From positions 1-64,000 of the forward strand of contig NW_003546250.1 of assembly GCF_000090795.2 (NCBI RefSeq): a stretch of DNA of 64,000 nucleotides, given 5' to 3'. Below, piece by piece: positions 1-10,779 of this stretch; the stretch's first letter is position 1; the number at the start of each line of letters is the position of its first letter. The position numbers were made by a program, and so were the translations under genes. The notes below the pieces were generated by a model. It saw only the letters and a program-made list of their open reading frames with translations, ran no database searches and was not told where the DNA came from. The stretch comes from Amphimedon queenslandica (taxonomy: Eukaryota; Porifera; Demospongiae; Haplosclerida; Niphatidae).

Positions 1-493
1 ATAATGGTATATGGTATTAAGTATTAAGAAACATTAATATGGTCATATATTGTTATATTTAGGATATCTCAGGTTATAAATTAATGTAGGCGATGGTAAT
101 GGTATATATGGTGGTAGCAATGTGCTCAGTAAAGCAAATGTAGGCATATTTACATTGTAAAGGTCAGAGGTTATGAGGTATTATAGGTAATGCTATGAAT
201 GTACTTGTATAGCAAGGTTATTATGGTATATATAGGTACACTTTCTACGCAACATAAGTACATGTATATGTACCAGAAAATGTAAAAAATTGAGGAATTT
301 TCTATTTGTCACTTTTGATGGAATTTTGACCAGTTTCAATAGCTACAGATGGTTAGTAACAGCTGTCTACAAGACTACAACAGCTTCTTATCAGATACAG
401 TAAATTTACAAAGCTGTTTACACAGTGACACAATGTCCCAAAATTGAATAATGTTTCCCTTGTTCAAAATACAAATTCAATAACCAATTTAAT
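1..493. other. Intergenic, left edge, with a repeat fragment
   Basis: AT-rich sequence with no supportable gene. Positions about 236-340 match the 185-bp family seen in array form at 51.1-51.9 kb: a block resembling CTTTCTACGCAACATAAG is followed by TACATGTATATGTACCAG, an AAAATGTAA-type block and then GAGGAATTTTCTA. It is a single degenerate copy without the 20-bp palindrome. The rest probably includes the 3' untranslated region of the minus-strand kinase. Confidence 0.6.
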
Positions 494-1519
494 TTAAATT
501 ATCACACACCAACTGCTGTTGTCACCATTATCTTCATCTGATGTGGTCTCCAATTCCTGCGGCCGGGGCCTTCTCATATCCTCAATTTCAGTCATTATTT
601 CCTGCAGAGTCGGTCGCTTGTGATAATCGTATTGCAACATTTTATTAAAAAGGAGTTTCTCTTTTTGATCAGAGACAGAGAAGGATGGTGAAAACAAAGA
701 AACAGGTTCCTCAAGACGACTATCAGGATACCGATACAACAATAATCCAATTGAATCTGTTCGCTCATTCCATTTCCCAACTGGCAATAGAGGACTGGGA
801 GCTTCACGGATCATAATAAAGATCAGAGCAAGTGAAAATACATCACTGGAAGTGTTGTAATGTTCCTCCCAAACTTCAGGGGCCATGTAGCAAGGAGTGC
901 CAGTTATGGAGCTCATGTAGTGGAGGAAGCTAGTATCAGATGGAGCCTCATTTGATTCTGTCTTGAGATCCCATACCGCCTTAGCAAGACCAACGTCAGC
1001 TATTTTAAGATCATTAGAACTCGTTATTAAAATGTTCGGAGGTTTCAGGTCTCTGTGTACTATGCCTTTACTGTGAATATAGGCCAGACCAGAAGTGAGC
1101 TGCAAATACCAATTCATGCAATCATCTCTCCCAGGTTTTGAATCATTGGAGCTCAAGTATTGCTGCAAGTTTCCATTAGAGCAATACTCGGTGACAATAC
1201 ACAGTCCCACTTCTTTTAATTTGACTCTAAACTCGTAATAGCTTTCCATATGGAGTACATTCTTGTGTGAAAGTTTCAGTAACATGTCCACTTCTTGATG
1301 AGCTTCAGCCAGTTCCTTGGACCTTCTCTTTAGAATCCTGTCCAACAGTGATGAGTGGGTTTTCACTATTTTAATGGCTACCAGATCTCCAGTAACCTTA
1401 TCCTTTGCTTTCATTACAGTACCAAAGGAGCCCTGACCAAGAATAGACTGGAAAAGAAACCTCTTCTCATTGGAAGCACGGGAATTAGCTTCAGACACAC
1501 TCATCTTTGATGAGGCCAT
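494..1519 (-). CDS. Serine/threonine protein kinase, STK35/PDIK1L-like, with C-terminal CaaX box
   Basis: A single-exon 341-residue protein that is almost entirely a kinase domain. Visible motifs in order: glycine loop GQGSFG (about residues 28-33), VAIK with the ATP-binding lysine at 50, catalytic HRDLKPPN (155-162), a DFG site written DVG (175-177), and APE (213-215). The HRD aspartate and the magnesium-binding aspartate are present, so it should be active. The closest family by eye is the STK35/PDIK1L (CLIK) group, but subfamily assignment is uncertain. The last residues are SSWCVII, a CaaX-type end that suggests prenylation and membrane attachment. An intronless gene among intron-rich neighbours may be a retrocopy. 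It lies 63 bp downstream of the NOLC1-like gene on the same strand. Confidence 0.85.
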   Translation of the reverse strand: MASSKMSVSEANSRASNEKRFLFQSILGQGSFGTVMKAKDKVTGDLVAIKIVKTHSSLLDRILKRRSKELAEAHQEVDMLLKLSHKNVLHMESYYEFRVKLKEVGLCIVTEYCSNGNLQQYLSSNDSKPGRDDCMNWYLQLTSGLAYIHSKGIVHRDLKPPNILITSSNDLKIADVGLAKAVWDLKTESNEAPSDTSFLHYMSSITGTPCYMAPEVWEEHYNTSSDVFSLALIFIMIREAPSPLLPVGKWNERTDSIGLLLYRYPDSRLEEPVSLFSPSFSVSDQKEKLLFNKMLQYDYHKRPTLQEIMTEIEDMRRPRPQELETTSDEDNGDNSSWCVII

Positions 1520-1582
1520 TGTCAGTCACATTCAATTTAGGGGTGTGGCTTTCAATTAATTAATTAATTACGATCATCATGA

Positions 1583-2767
1583 TCAGTCACTATCAAATTT
1601 GATACTATTAACACTGGTGTCTATCATTCCTCCTTTATAAGTTCCTCTCTTCTTTTTTGTCTTTTCGTGACGAAAGCTTTTACCTACAATTATACAACCA
1701 GTGGGTGGGTCCTACATGACACAAGCGGCAAACCTTTTGTATGTTTAAAGTCTTTGTTTGCTTTCTCTCCCCAGGAACCTTTAGAACCTTTCTACAAATG
1801 AAACAGATTAAAGGATGTAATGCTAATAAATAATTACTTTAGCTTCAAAAGAGTTATTGCTAAGTTTCATGTCCACAGTAATACTGTCATCAACACGTCT
1901 GAAAGGAACTGTAGGTGTTGAATGGCTCTGTCTCTCCTCTTCTTCTCCTGTTTCTAGTGCTTTGCTCTTTTTCTTCTTTTTTGAAGTCTTTTCTGGATTC
2001 ATTAAACTGCTGACAACCTCTTTACAGGCTAATAACAAACATCAACAGTCATCAGCTTCATAATCAACATACTCTCTTCATCTGAGACTGTAAAAGTCTC
2101 TCCTCCATTATGAATGCTTTCTTTCATCAATGGCGTTTTACTTTTCTTTCTTTTAGGAGCTGTTTCTTCACCCTCAGTTTCTTTAAAAATAAATATAATT
2201 GTGTTCAAATGACACAAGAGTAACCTTCCTTTGCTGGAGCTCCAACTTCATTTTCCTTGCCATCACTTTCTCCTGAATTCTTTCTTTCTTTGGATCTCAC
2301 TTTACCTTTCTTCTTAACACCACCTTGCGGTTCTCTCCCTTCATCTTTACAAACAATTCATTAACTTTTGCTTAATCTAAACATTGTACTTGATGATTCA
2401 ACTTCTACTTTTATTTTCTTTGCTTTGTGTGTTGATGACTCCATTTCTGAGGCCTTCCTTTTGAGACTAGAAGACAAACTAAATAAATGAAATCATTAAC
2501 AATAAGCTCAAAATTGCCTCACTTCTTCTTGTAGTGTATATAAAAATCTAAGAGTCCGTCATCAGTAGTACCAGTATCATTAGTACAGGGAATGGTCTGA
2601 TGATAATTAATTATGATGATGATGATGAATATGATCACTAAAAGTGTATTCATTTATATACTCACAAATTTGGTTTCCTTTATAAAAGATCTGGCAGTCT
2701 TGTGGAGAGAATTATTGATCATAAATTTGTAAAGAAATGGAAAGAGATCAGAAGGAACAGCAGCCAT
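1583..2767 (-). CDS. NOLC1: Nopp140/NOLC1-like nucleolar phosphoprotein (LisH + SRP40 C-terminal domain)
   Basis: Multi-exon gene. The first exon begins [18 protein letters not shown] and continues as a LisH motif, as at the N-terminus of Nopp140. The middle exons are lysine-, serine- and acid-rich (for example KKKKKSK near 1970), typical of the phosphorylated repeats. The C-terminus is the diagnostic SRP40 domain: [20 protein letters not shown], then [16 protein letters not shown], and a last exon [19 protein letters not shown] ending SIKFDSD-stop at 1583-1585. Nopp140 shuttles between nucleolus and Cajal bodies and chaperones snoRNPs and Pol I factors. The protein appears to be only about 250-300 residues, far shorter than vertebrate NOLC1, because the central repeats are few. 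The start is at 2767, in a promoter shared with the MTHFD2-like gene. Confidence 0.82.
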
Positions 2768-2927
2768 TCTCTGTTTCTCTCTCATGTGATAGCACGTGAC
2801 GGGATACGCCCAGTCCACTCCCCGTCAATCCAGTTTGACATAAACAATAAACAGGTTTGACTGCTATGAGGGTTGTTGTTCACTTCATCAATGAGAAGCC
2901 AATCTCTATAAACTTCCCTTGTCCAAA
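2768..2927. promoter_or_regulatory. Divergent promoter, NOLC1-like / MTHFD2
   Basis: The two start codons face away from each other across 160 bp, so this stretch must hold both promoters and 5' untranslated regions. It contains a CACGTG palindrome at 2793-2798 within AGCACGTGACGGG. No TATA box is evident. Regulatory function is inferred. Confidence 0.55.
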
Positions 2928-4263
2928 ATGATGAAGGCTCTTCATTCTGCTGGTAGGATTGCTAATCCTGTGTTGCGGAGACAGCTGTCAACAGCTGCAG
3001 GAACAAATGGACTGGACTTTGTAGTGAATAAGCCTGGAATTAAAGCTAACCTCATTGATGGAAACTTGCTAGCAAAGAGAGTAAGACCTGGTCAATGTAG
3101 CAGTGAGTCATTCCATGATCCTTAGATACAGAGAGAGCTGTATGATGAAGTATGTGGTATTACAGCTAAGAGCCAGAGACCACCTAACCTAACTGTAGTG
3201 CTGGTTGGAGACGATCCAGCTTCAAAAACTTACGTAAAGAGAAAAAGTAAGACTGCCATTAAGGTAGGAATGAGAGGAGATGTACTCCATAAACCAGCAA
3301 CAATAGGCCAGGTATACATGTACTTATGCTGTTGTTGTTGTTATGACTCTCACTACTTCAATAGGATGAACTATTAGAATTAATAGAGAGTCTAAACAAA
3401 GATGACAATATTGATGGAGTGTTGGTACAATTGCCACTGCCACCTCATATCGATGAAACTTTAATCTGTCAATCTATTAGTCCATTTAAGGACGTTGATG
3501 GATTCCACTTGCTGAATATTGGTGAGCTACAGGCTATATTTACTATGCACTGATAGTTCATATCCAATAGGGAGATATGTAATGGGAAGACCTGCTTTTA
3601 TACCAGCAACTCCCCTAGGGGTTCTGGAAATATTGAAAAGGTGTAAAGTTGACACATTTGGAAAAACTGCCTGCATTGTTGGAAGATCAAAACACATAGG
3701 TACAGCATATGAATGTACTGTTAAGCATTGGTGTGATACTCTGAATGTATTGTTAGGATTTACATTAAGTACTTTACTCCATTCTGATGGATATGGTACT
3801 AATAATCCTCTCATTGGAGCTGATGCCACTACAATAATATGTCACAGATACACACCTCCTGACGAACTGAAAAGAATGACTTTATTATCAGACATTGTAA
3901 TCACTGGGACCGGTAAGAGAGAAGAGTGATGATAATAACGAGGTGTGGTTACTGGTAATACTGTACTAGGGGTCCCTGGACTGATCAGAGGAGACATGAT
4001 CAAAGAAGGAGCTACAGTAATTGACATTGGTAACTATAGCAACGACTGTTTCTTGTTATTGTTACTCTTTTTTAGGATTAATTAAAATGAAAGATGCTAA
4101 TGGAGAGACACTGATAGTTGGTGACGTGGAGTTTCCTCAGGTATCTAAAGTAGCATCTCTGATCACACCTGTACCAGGAGGAGTGGGGCCTATGACTGTT
4201 GCCATGGTGCTCAAAAATACAATACATGCTGCTAATGGAATTTATAAAGAACTTTATAATTAA
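2928..4263 (+). CDS. MTHFD2: Bifunctional methylenetetrahydrofolate dehydrogenase/cyclohydrolase, mitochondrial (MTHFD2-like)
   Basis: The exons join into a FolD-type dehydrogenase/cyclohydrolase of the mitochondrial one-carbon pathway, which interconverts methylene-, methenyl- and 10-formyl-tetrahydrofolate. Evidence: an N-terminal Arg/Ser-rich mitochondrial presequence ([20 protein letters not shown]), the active-site stretch [47 protein letters not shown], the nucleotide-binding segment GRSKHIG, and the C-terminal signature [16 protein letters not shown]-like. Introns include about 3522-3571, 3701-3759, 3914-3970 and 4029-4076, all GT-AG. The start was taken at the first ATG of the presequence (2928). 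MTHFD2 rather than monofunctional FolD is inferred from the presequence and close similarity to the animal enzyme. Confidence 0.9.
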
Positions 4264-4496
4264 TGTATTCAACCAGCCACTCTTATTGTCTGTATAATAG
4301 TTTGTATTGTTATTATTATTCAGTTTTTATACATCGTGATTCTTAGAACATGCATAATACGTGTACAATTGATGGATGATTCTGGAATAATTGTATACCA
4401 TACATTGGGAAAATAATTATTACATGAAGAACTCATCAGTTAGTTTCTTGTCATGGACCTTTTTATCTACTTAAAAAACTTTATAATAATTCATTA
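4264..4496. other. Short intergenic gap between convergent genes
   Basis: AT-rich 3' flank of MTHFD2 (+) and of the EFG1-like gene (-). It contains short TTATTATT runs near 4310 and no supportable gene. Confidence 0.5.
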
Positions 4497-5550
4497 TTAC
4501 ACATGTAGCTCGATACCTTGACTATCACACAGTGAGTTGCTATGAAAGGAATCACTAATAGTTCCTTCAGAAACTTGTCTTGTTATACTTTGATAGATAT
4601 CATCTAATATTGAGAAAAATGGCTCAAGTCAATCAACCACAGTATATGTACATTAGGTGGTTAGGATGTACAGTACAATAAGAATTATTGTATGGACAGG
4701 ATCAAAAAATGTAAGAATTATCCCTCCTTAAAATTTGACCAAAGTCTGTATTTCAGGGGCTTTGGCCCAATTTTGGAGCAACTTTAAAATGCAATTTTGA
4801 TCGAAATTAACAAATTCAAAGTTGTCTCCAATTGTAAGGTGAAAATACTTTACATGTGTCTCAGTTCAGAGTGAAGCTCACCTCTCATTTGAAGTGATCT
4901 TTCACTAGTTGAAGTGGTAGGGTACAAGGATATATACTTGTGTCCATTTGGAAAATACTAATAATAATTAGAACCATTATACAGAAACTAGTGAGACTAT
5001 CCTACTGTTATGTAGTTTAAATCCTTTTTCAAATTATCAATCTCTAACAACAATGCTTCTCTATGTATAATAAAATTAAATAATATTTATTATTCTAAAT
5101 ACTGCTCACCTTAGTCTCGCGTAGCCAGACCCATCCCCTTTTTGATTGTCAAAAAGGGGATGGGTCTGGCTACACGAGACTATGCTCACCTATCTTCGTC
5201 AGTTGCAGTAATCAATTGTTTTGTTAATGATTTTAATTTTCTAGTGACCTTCCTCTTTTCTACAAGTTAATTAAATACATTATTTTCATAATGCTTATTA
5301 CTTACCAAAAAATTTGACCATTTTGTATTTTTTATTAATTTTCTTATCTCTTTCCTTCTTCTCCTTCTCTTTTATTTCTTGAGTGATCAGTTTAGCAATC
5401 CTTTCCTTTGACACTCGTACAGTCTCAGGAAGATCACTCTAATTAATAATAATAATAATAATAAATTTATTGTTTTACTTTAGATAGAAGACGGTTGGTA
5501 TCTCTTAGCTGCTGTTTTAAACCTTTTCTCTTTTTACCAGTGGAAGACAT
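4497..5550 (-). CDS. rRNA-processing protein EFG1-like
   Basis: A gene built from exons too short to stand out as open frames. Minus-strand exons: 5550-5479 (MSSTGKKRKGLKQQLRDTNR, ending LLSK); 5438 to about 5308 (SDLPETVRVSKERIAKLI, then a Lys/Glu-rich helix and KKYKMVKFF); about 5258-5190 (KRKVTRKLKSLTKQLITATD); about 5065-5000 (EALLLEIDNLKKDLNYIT); about 4962-4885 (YFPNGHKYISLYP); and a last exon with stop at 4497-4499. The blocks QLRD..RLL, LPETVR..KER, KKYxxVKFF, KVTRKLK and DLNY..YFP...YISLYP occur in the order expected for the EFG1 family, which acts in 18S rRNA maturation in the nucleolus. The family name is from memory; the exon chain is directly readable. A MITE sits exactly at one donor site (see findings). 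Confidence 0.75.
4690..4845 (+). repeat. Degenerate 185-bp-family copy
   Basis: Shows ATTATCCCTCC, AAATTTGACCAAAG, GGGGCTTTGGCCC and TTTTGGAGCAACTTTAAAA in the same order as the array at 51.1-51.9 kb. The palindrome has decayed to CTGTATTTCAGGGG. It lies in an intron of the EFG1-like gene, in sense relative to the + strand. Confidence 0.6.
5103..5191. mobile_element. 71-bp foldback MITE with 9-bp target-site duplication
   Basis: The element at 5112-5182 is a near-perfect inverted repeat. The left arm TAGTCTCGCGTAGCCAGACC continues into CATCCCCTTTTT, the loop is GATTGTC, and the right arm is the reverse complement with one mismatch (CGCG versus CACG). It is flanked on both sides by TGCTCACCT (5103-5111 and 5183-5191), an exact 9-bp duplication. 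This length is usual for Mutator-like elements, and 8-9 bp also for some hAT elements. No coding capacity. The insertion lies at an exon-intron junction of the EFG1-like gene. Confidence 0.88.
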
Positions 5551-5581
5551 TGTAACATTAGCCACACCCTCCATCAATGCC

Positions 5582-5748
5582 TAAAGGCGGATTTACAATA
5601 TGACATTAGGCCAGCGTACCGTCAATTTTTAATCAAAAGCGTGGGCGATTTGACCTTTTGACGCATGCTTTCCGCTGGAATAGAACCAGATTCTATTCCA
5701 GCGTCAACGTAACGTCAGGACTAGCGTAATATTGTAAATCCGCCTTAA
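5582..5748. mobile_element. 161-bp MITE with 3-bp TAA duplication (PIF/Harbinger type)
   Basis: The element spans 5585-5745. Terminal inverted repeats AGGCGGATTTACAATAT and its reverse complement ATATTGTAAATCCGCCT are perfect over 17 bp. It is flanked by TAA on both sides (5582-5584 and 5746-5748). A TWA 3-bp duplication is the hallmark of PIF/Harbinger elements. An internal palindrome at 5673-5703 has arms CGCTGGAATAGAA and TTCTATTCCAGCG. There is no open frame. It ends about 30 bp upstream of the EFG1-like start codon, so it lies in that gene's promoter or leader. Confidence 0.85.
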
Positions 5749-6000
5749 CAATAATCAATGACATTAAAGATCCTACTCATACATGTAGCAAAGGAAGTTT
5801 ACAATAAGAAATCAATAGAAAACAACAAAATAATAACAAAGATACTGGTAATTATTACATTAACAATTAATAACTAGTTTGATACTAAAACAGATACTAA
5901 TAATGATGTCATCAATAGTAAATGTCTCTCCTCTTCCCTCCCTCTCTCATTAAATGGAGGACAGTGCATAACCAGTTGAGGAGGAGGTATAAACCACTAG

Positions 6001-9000
6001 CTAGTTATCCCGTGTCTTGTACATTGGGTGAGTGTAACCAATGAGAGGACGGGTTGGTCCTCTATTGTCGGCTTCATCGTCATTTTGATAACTTGAACTT
6101 TGTGACAAAATACCGTCCGACTGAGAATTAAACTCATCAACAAATATGTCCTACAATTAGTATCAGTAAATACATTAATAAATACATTAATTGATTGATG
6201 AATTACTTGTGATAATTCCGATTGAGTTAGTGGTTGTGTTGGTTGACTCATTGTTAAATTCTGCTGAGTCAGCGGTTGACTACCTTGCTGGCTGCTATCC
6301 TGCAAAGTACATGTACAAATATGTTATATCATATTATCAGTATTAGTCAGTATACTAGCAATATTATCAGTATTATCAGTATTATTCAGTATACTAGCAA
6401 TATTATCAGTATTATTCAGTATACTAGCAATATTATCAGTATTATTCAGTATACTAGTCTATATTACTACCTGACTAGCTTGACTGTTCAGTAAGTTATT
6501 AGCAAATGAATCAACTTTACCAGCAGTACCAATCATCTAAGCAAGGAATGAGTGAGCCCCTGTTAATTAGACTAATACCTGATTATAGTGTTGGGGGGGA
6601 GGGACTGGAGGTATAAAGATGCTGTGAGGCAAGTGAATGGAAGCAGCTGCAATAGCTGAATTACGATCAGCTCCAATGTATCCCATGTGATCATGTGATC
6701 TGTAATAATCGTCATGGAAACCAACTAATAATAATTAATAATAAATTACAATAATCAGATAATGACTATACCCTCATAAGGTCTGGACTGATTGCCAGCT
6801 CCTGTGGTTTCCAAGTATTCTTTGGCACTGTAGACAGCTCTTGGTATGTACTGATAGTTATTTACAATTATTAATTAATGATTAATTAATAATTAATTAA
6901 CCTTTCTCATTTTCACTGGTTTACTTAAATGCATTTCATTTCTTCTTAAATTATTCAGCGGACCCTCAACTAGTAAACCTTGCTCTTGATACTCTTTAAT
7001 CAAGTGATGCCATAATTCGTTCTAATTATTCATAATTAATAATTAACTCATTAATTATTCATACCCTTGATAACACTTTAGCATTTCCAATTATTATAAC
7101 TCCATATTTGGCACGAGTGAGAGCCACGTTGAGCCTACGGGCATCATTTAAAAAACCAATCCCTATAGGATATCATTAGTATATTGTTAGTATATTATTA
7201 GTATACCTTGGTGTTCATTGGAGCGCACACACGATAAAATGATAAAATCTTTCTCTCTTCCTTGAAAAGCGTCCACACTGGCCACTTCAAGTTGCTCATA
7301 AAGTTTTGAAGACATTCCTCCATTGAACTGCATCTGCTGGACAACATAAGCCCTCTGTCCTTCGTATGGGGTGATCACTCCAATCTGAACCGGCTTCACT
7401 CCATTTTTCATCAATTTAGTGACCACCTTCTCAACATTAACTGCTTCAGTTCTACAATATATAATATTAATAATAAACCACACCCACTTAATTAACCTGT
7501 TTAAATAAGAGGTTCCACTTGAAGAGATCTCCTCTTGACCAAAGGAACACCAGAAGAACATTGGCTTATCAACATTGGGCCAGGGGAAATTAACTTCTAA
7601 ACAATAAGCAACAACAATAAACAACAACAAGCAATAATACTACCGTCCATTCTTCTTTCTTCAGGTGACACTGCATTTTGGAGTGTTCCATCATAGAAGA
7701 CGCTTGAAGGAAACTCGGTCAGTGCAGGGTGCATCCTGTATTGAACTTCAAGACGGATTGGTTTAATGTTTAACAGAACCAGCCTCTCAAATAAGGACTG
7801 GGATAATCTTGCACTAGAATTAGTAATAAATTAATATTTAATAGTTATTATTAATAATAAATTACTTTGCAGCTTTCTTGCACATAATGACTGGTCCCAA
7901 CTGACAGTGGTCTCCTACCAGTACCACTTGCTTACTCCCCATCACAATAGGGACCATGCACTCCGGCTCTGTCGCCTTTAATAATTGTGATAACAATAAA
8001 TCAATTATTATCACTGATAGGTATACATACTTGAGTGCTCTCATCAATGAGGACCATTTTAAAACTAAATTTAGCGAGTCTCGGGTCGCCTGCACTGACA
8101 CAGGTGCAGCAGATGACGTCAGCTCCTAGTAGCAGCTCCTTCTCCAGCTGCCTCTTCAAACTAGTGTACCGCTTCTCATCTGTGCTGGACAACTCACCTT
8201 GATCATCTTTCAACTGCTGTAACTTCTTTAGCTCAGGGTAACTATTAACAGTAATGAGTTATTTATAGTAACAAGCTATTAATAGTAACAAACCTATCTT
8301 TAGCAAGTTGGATGACCTGGTTGTGGAGGGCTAGGAATGAAACGGGTGAGTCTATGGCTTCCCGTGACTTGGCACAGAGTCTCACGACCTTTAGACCAGT
8401 TTTATGAATCTTCTCCGTTAACTGATCAACAGCAATGTTACTGGGGGCACACACCAGCACTTGACTAAAAGAGTTCATGTTAAAATGAACTCAGAACTGA
8501 CCAGCTCTTACCCCATTCCCATTTTAGATAAGTGATACACAATGGTAGCGGAGGTCACTGTTTTACCAGTACCAGGAGGACCCTGTATCAGTCCAAGAGG
8601 TTTCTGAAGGACAGTCTTCACAGCATATATCTGGGAGGGATTCAACTTGGGCAAATTAGGAGCTGAGAAACTAAATAATTAAAGGGGTGTGGTTCAGTCA
8701 TCAAAGGAGGTGTGGTCTGTTATTAACGAACTGTTTAGGTAATTGCTTGTGTATAATGATGGCTGGTTCTTCCAGTACTTCATGCCCCAGGAGTCTGTGA
8801 TATAAATAAGTAGATACTGATCCTTCATCTACTGCTATTAGTTTAAGAGCATTCTGCATCCTGTCAAATGATGTCGACTTCCACACAAAATCAACACAAA
8901 AGTCCCTTGTACATGAAGTTGGTACATTAACATTGCTACGGAGTTCCAGGCCAACCTCTTCAGCAAAACCTATTAACAATAATATTTAATTAATTAATTA

Positions 9001-10779
9001 ATGTTTAATTAATTACTTGATGGAACTTTAGTAACATGTCCTATTCCATTCCATGGTTCATGACTCCGCCCAACATACCTCAGTCTCAGTTCATCTCCCT
9101 GCATCAGCCTCATGTCTATTGAGCAGTCATTAATTAATACAATCTACCTCATTTTCATCAAAATTAGAATTTTAAAGTTTCTTCAAAATCAGATCAAAGT
9201 CCCTGTACTATAGTACAGGGATTTTGGTCAAATTTCACCAAAATAGAAAGGGAGGAAATTAATTAGATTTTCTGATACACCAGCCCAAAGACCATTATAA
9301 TAAATGTACATGTATTTCTTGGGCAAATTTTGTCCAAAACGACTAAGAGAGAATTCTCCACTTCCATTACATTTCTTGATACATAGAGACATACCTCCAT
9401 TTTGTCTTGAGAAGTTAAAGTAAGCCAGTCTCTTTTGGTTGAGTCCAATGTCCCAACGAACAATAATACCATCTTGTGTCTGACTCTCTTTCAGCTTCTT
9501 GTCGTAATCAGCTTCCAATTTGACCAAAGGGCCAAGAATGTTCTGATACTGATATGCATCTGTATATCTGTAAACAATAAAATACAACAATAAACAACAA
9601 CAACAACAATAAACAATACCTCAGTTGTATTTGCGCTGGTTCCTCGTCAATACCTGGTTTTTGTAAGGTATCCAAAGTGGCATCAGGATCATCCTAATTA
9701 ATATTAATTAATTAATAAATAATAATAATAATTAATTACTTTCCATAACTCTTCAAGTTTCCCAATCTGAGTTCCACTTATTTGTCTCGCTCTGGCTTGA
9801 TCAGAATCAGTTGGTATCTTAACCAACCACGGAAGAAAGCACCTGAACAATACCCAATACATACAATTACATGCACATATACACAAATGTACTACGTATT
9901 ATCATATATATGATGGACTGTACCTGTCGACTATTAATGGCTGCCAGTTGGCTGGGTTCCAGTCCATGTCTTTTAAACTGTTAGACTGGGCACAAGGTAA
10001 TCTATTAATAAATTAATTAATTAATAATACAGTTAATTAATGACCTGCAGAGTAACATCACAACAGAATCAGCCTTTGCAGGTACAAATCCTAACTTGAA
10101 CACATTCTTACAGCCACAGTTATAACACTCAAGCACAGTCTCTCCTAGAGGACCTTCTTTATGTAGCGTCACTTCATGATAATGAGCTCGGACTAAGTGG
10201 TTCACTATATGACTGAATGAAGGGGCAGCATTAATAATCATTATATTAATAATGGAGATTAATTGTACTCTCAGTCACCTTCCTGAAGTGTTCCCTCTTC
10301 CATTACAAAACCATTTCTTTGTTGAATTACACATCACGACAGCAGCTGGATCATGTATACCACAGTATCTGTTAATAACAGTAACTAATTATGACAAATT
10401 ATTAATCCATTAATTAATTACTTGCAAGCATGAGGTGGTAGTTCTTGTGGGTGTGGCTCTTCCTCTTCAAACTCAACATCTCCTTCTTCATCAAACAATG
10501 AATCTAACACAAACCAATCAATCCATTAATTAATATCAAGAGTATACACTAGTTACCTTTATTGCTCTTGACTGCAGTGCTGCTCCCACTGGTAGCATTG
10601 CTAGTGCCAGTGGGCCCTCCTCCATTGGACTGTGTTAGTTGAGAGGATTGGGTTTGGGTTTGAGACAATTGAGTGAATTCAAACCCATACTCCATCCCTT
10701 GAGTATCAGCTCCATAGTATGGATCAGAATCAAGGAAGGTCAACTGTCCCTGAGTGTAACCTGCCTCTGGCAAACTCAT
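6001..10779 (-). CDS. UPF1: Regulator of nonsense transcripts 1, RNA helicase UPF1
   Basis: Superfamily 1 RNA helicase, the core nonsense-mediated decay factor. The N-terminal exon starts [20 protein letters not shown] and contains [18 protein letters not shown], as in animal UPF1. The Cys/His-rich UPF2-binding domain follows (CGIHDP, FCNGRG-type and [20 protein letters not shown] exons at about 10.0-10.4 kb). Helicase motifs are readable: Walker [19 protein letters not shown] (about 8.52-8.59 kb), [13 protein letters not shown] with the DE box (about 7.94-8.06 kb), [12 protein letters not shown], and [20 protein letters not shown] (about 7.23-7.29 kb). The tail is rich in Ser-Gln ([14 protein letters not shown]), the substrate of the SMG1 kinase, and ends MYKTRDN-stop at 6001. 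Introns are numerous and mostly below 100 bp. Confidence 0.96.
6333..6456. repeat. 30-bp minisatellite in a UPF1 intron
   Basis: About three to four copies of a 30-bp unit beginning ATACTAGCAATATTATCAGT and ending ATTATTCAGT. The first copy carries an extra TATTATCAG insertion. It lies just upstream, in minus-strand sense, of the Ser-Gln-rich exon. Confidence 0.8.
9150..9290 (-). repeat. 185-bp-family copy with intact palindrome (UPF1 intron)
   Basis: The 20-bp palindrome CCCTGTACTATAGTACAGGG lies at 9201-9220. On the minus strand it is flanked by TGACCAAAAT before and ACTTTGATCTGATTTTG after, the order seen in the 51-kb array. Confidence 0.75.

Noticed and set aside
2919-2930. Earlier TTG start for MTHFD2
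   Set aside because: Non-AUG starts are unlikely here; the ATG at 2928 opens a normal mitochondrial presequence.
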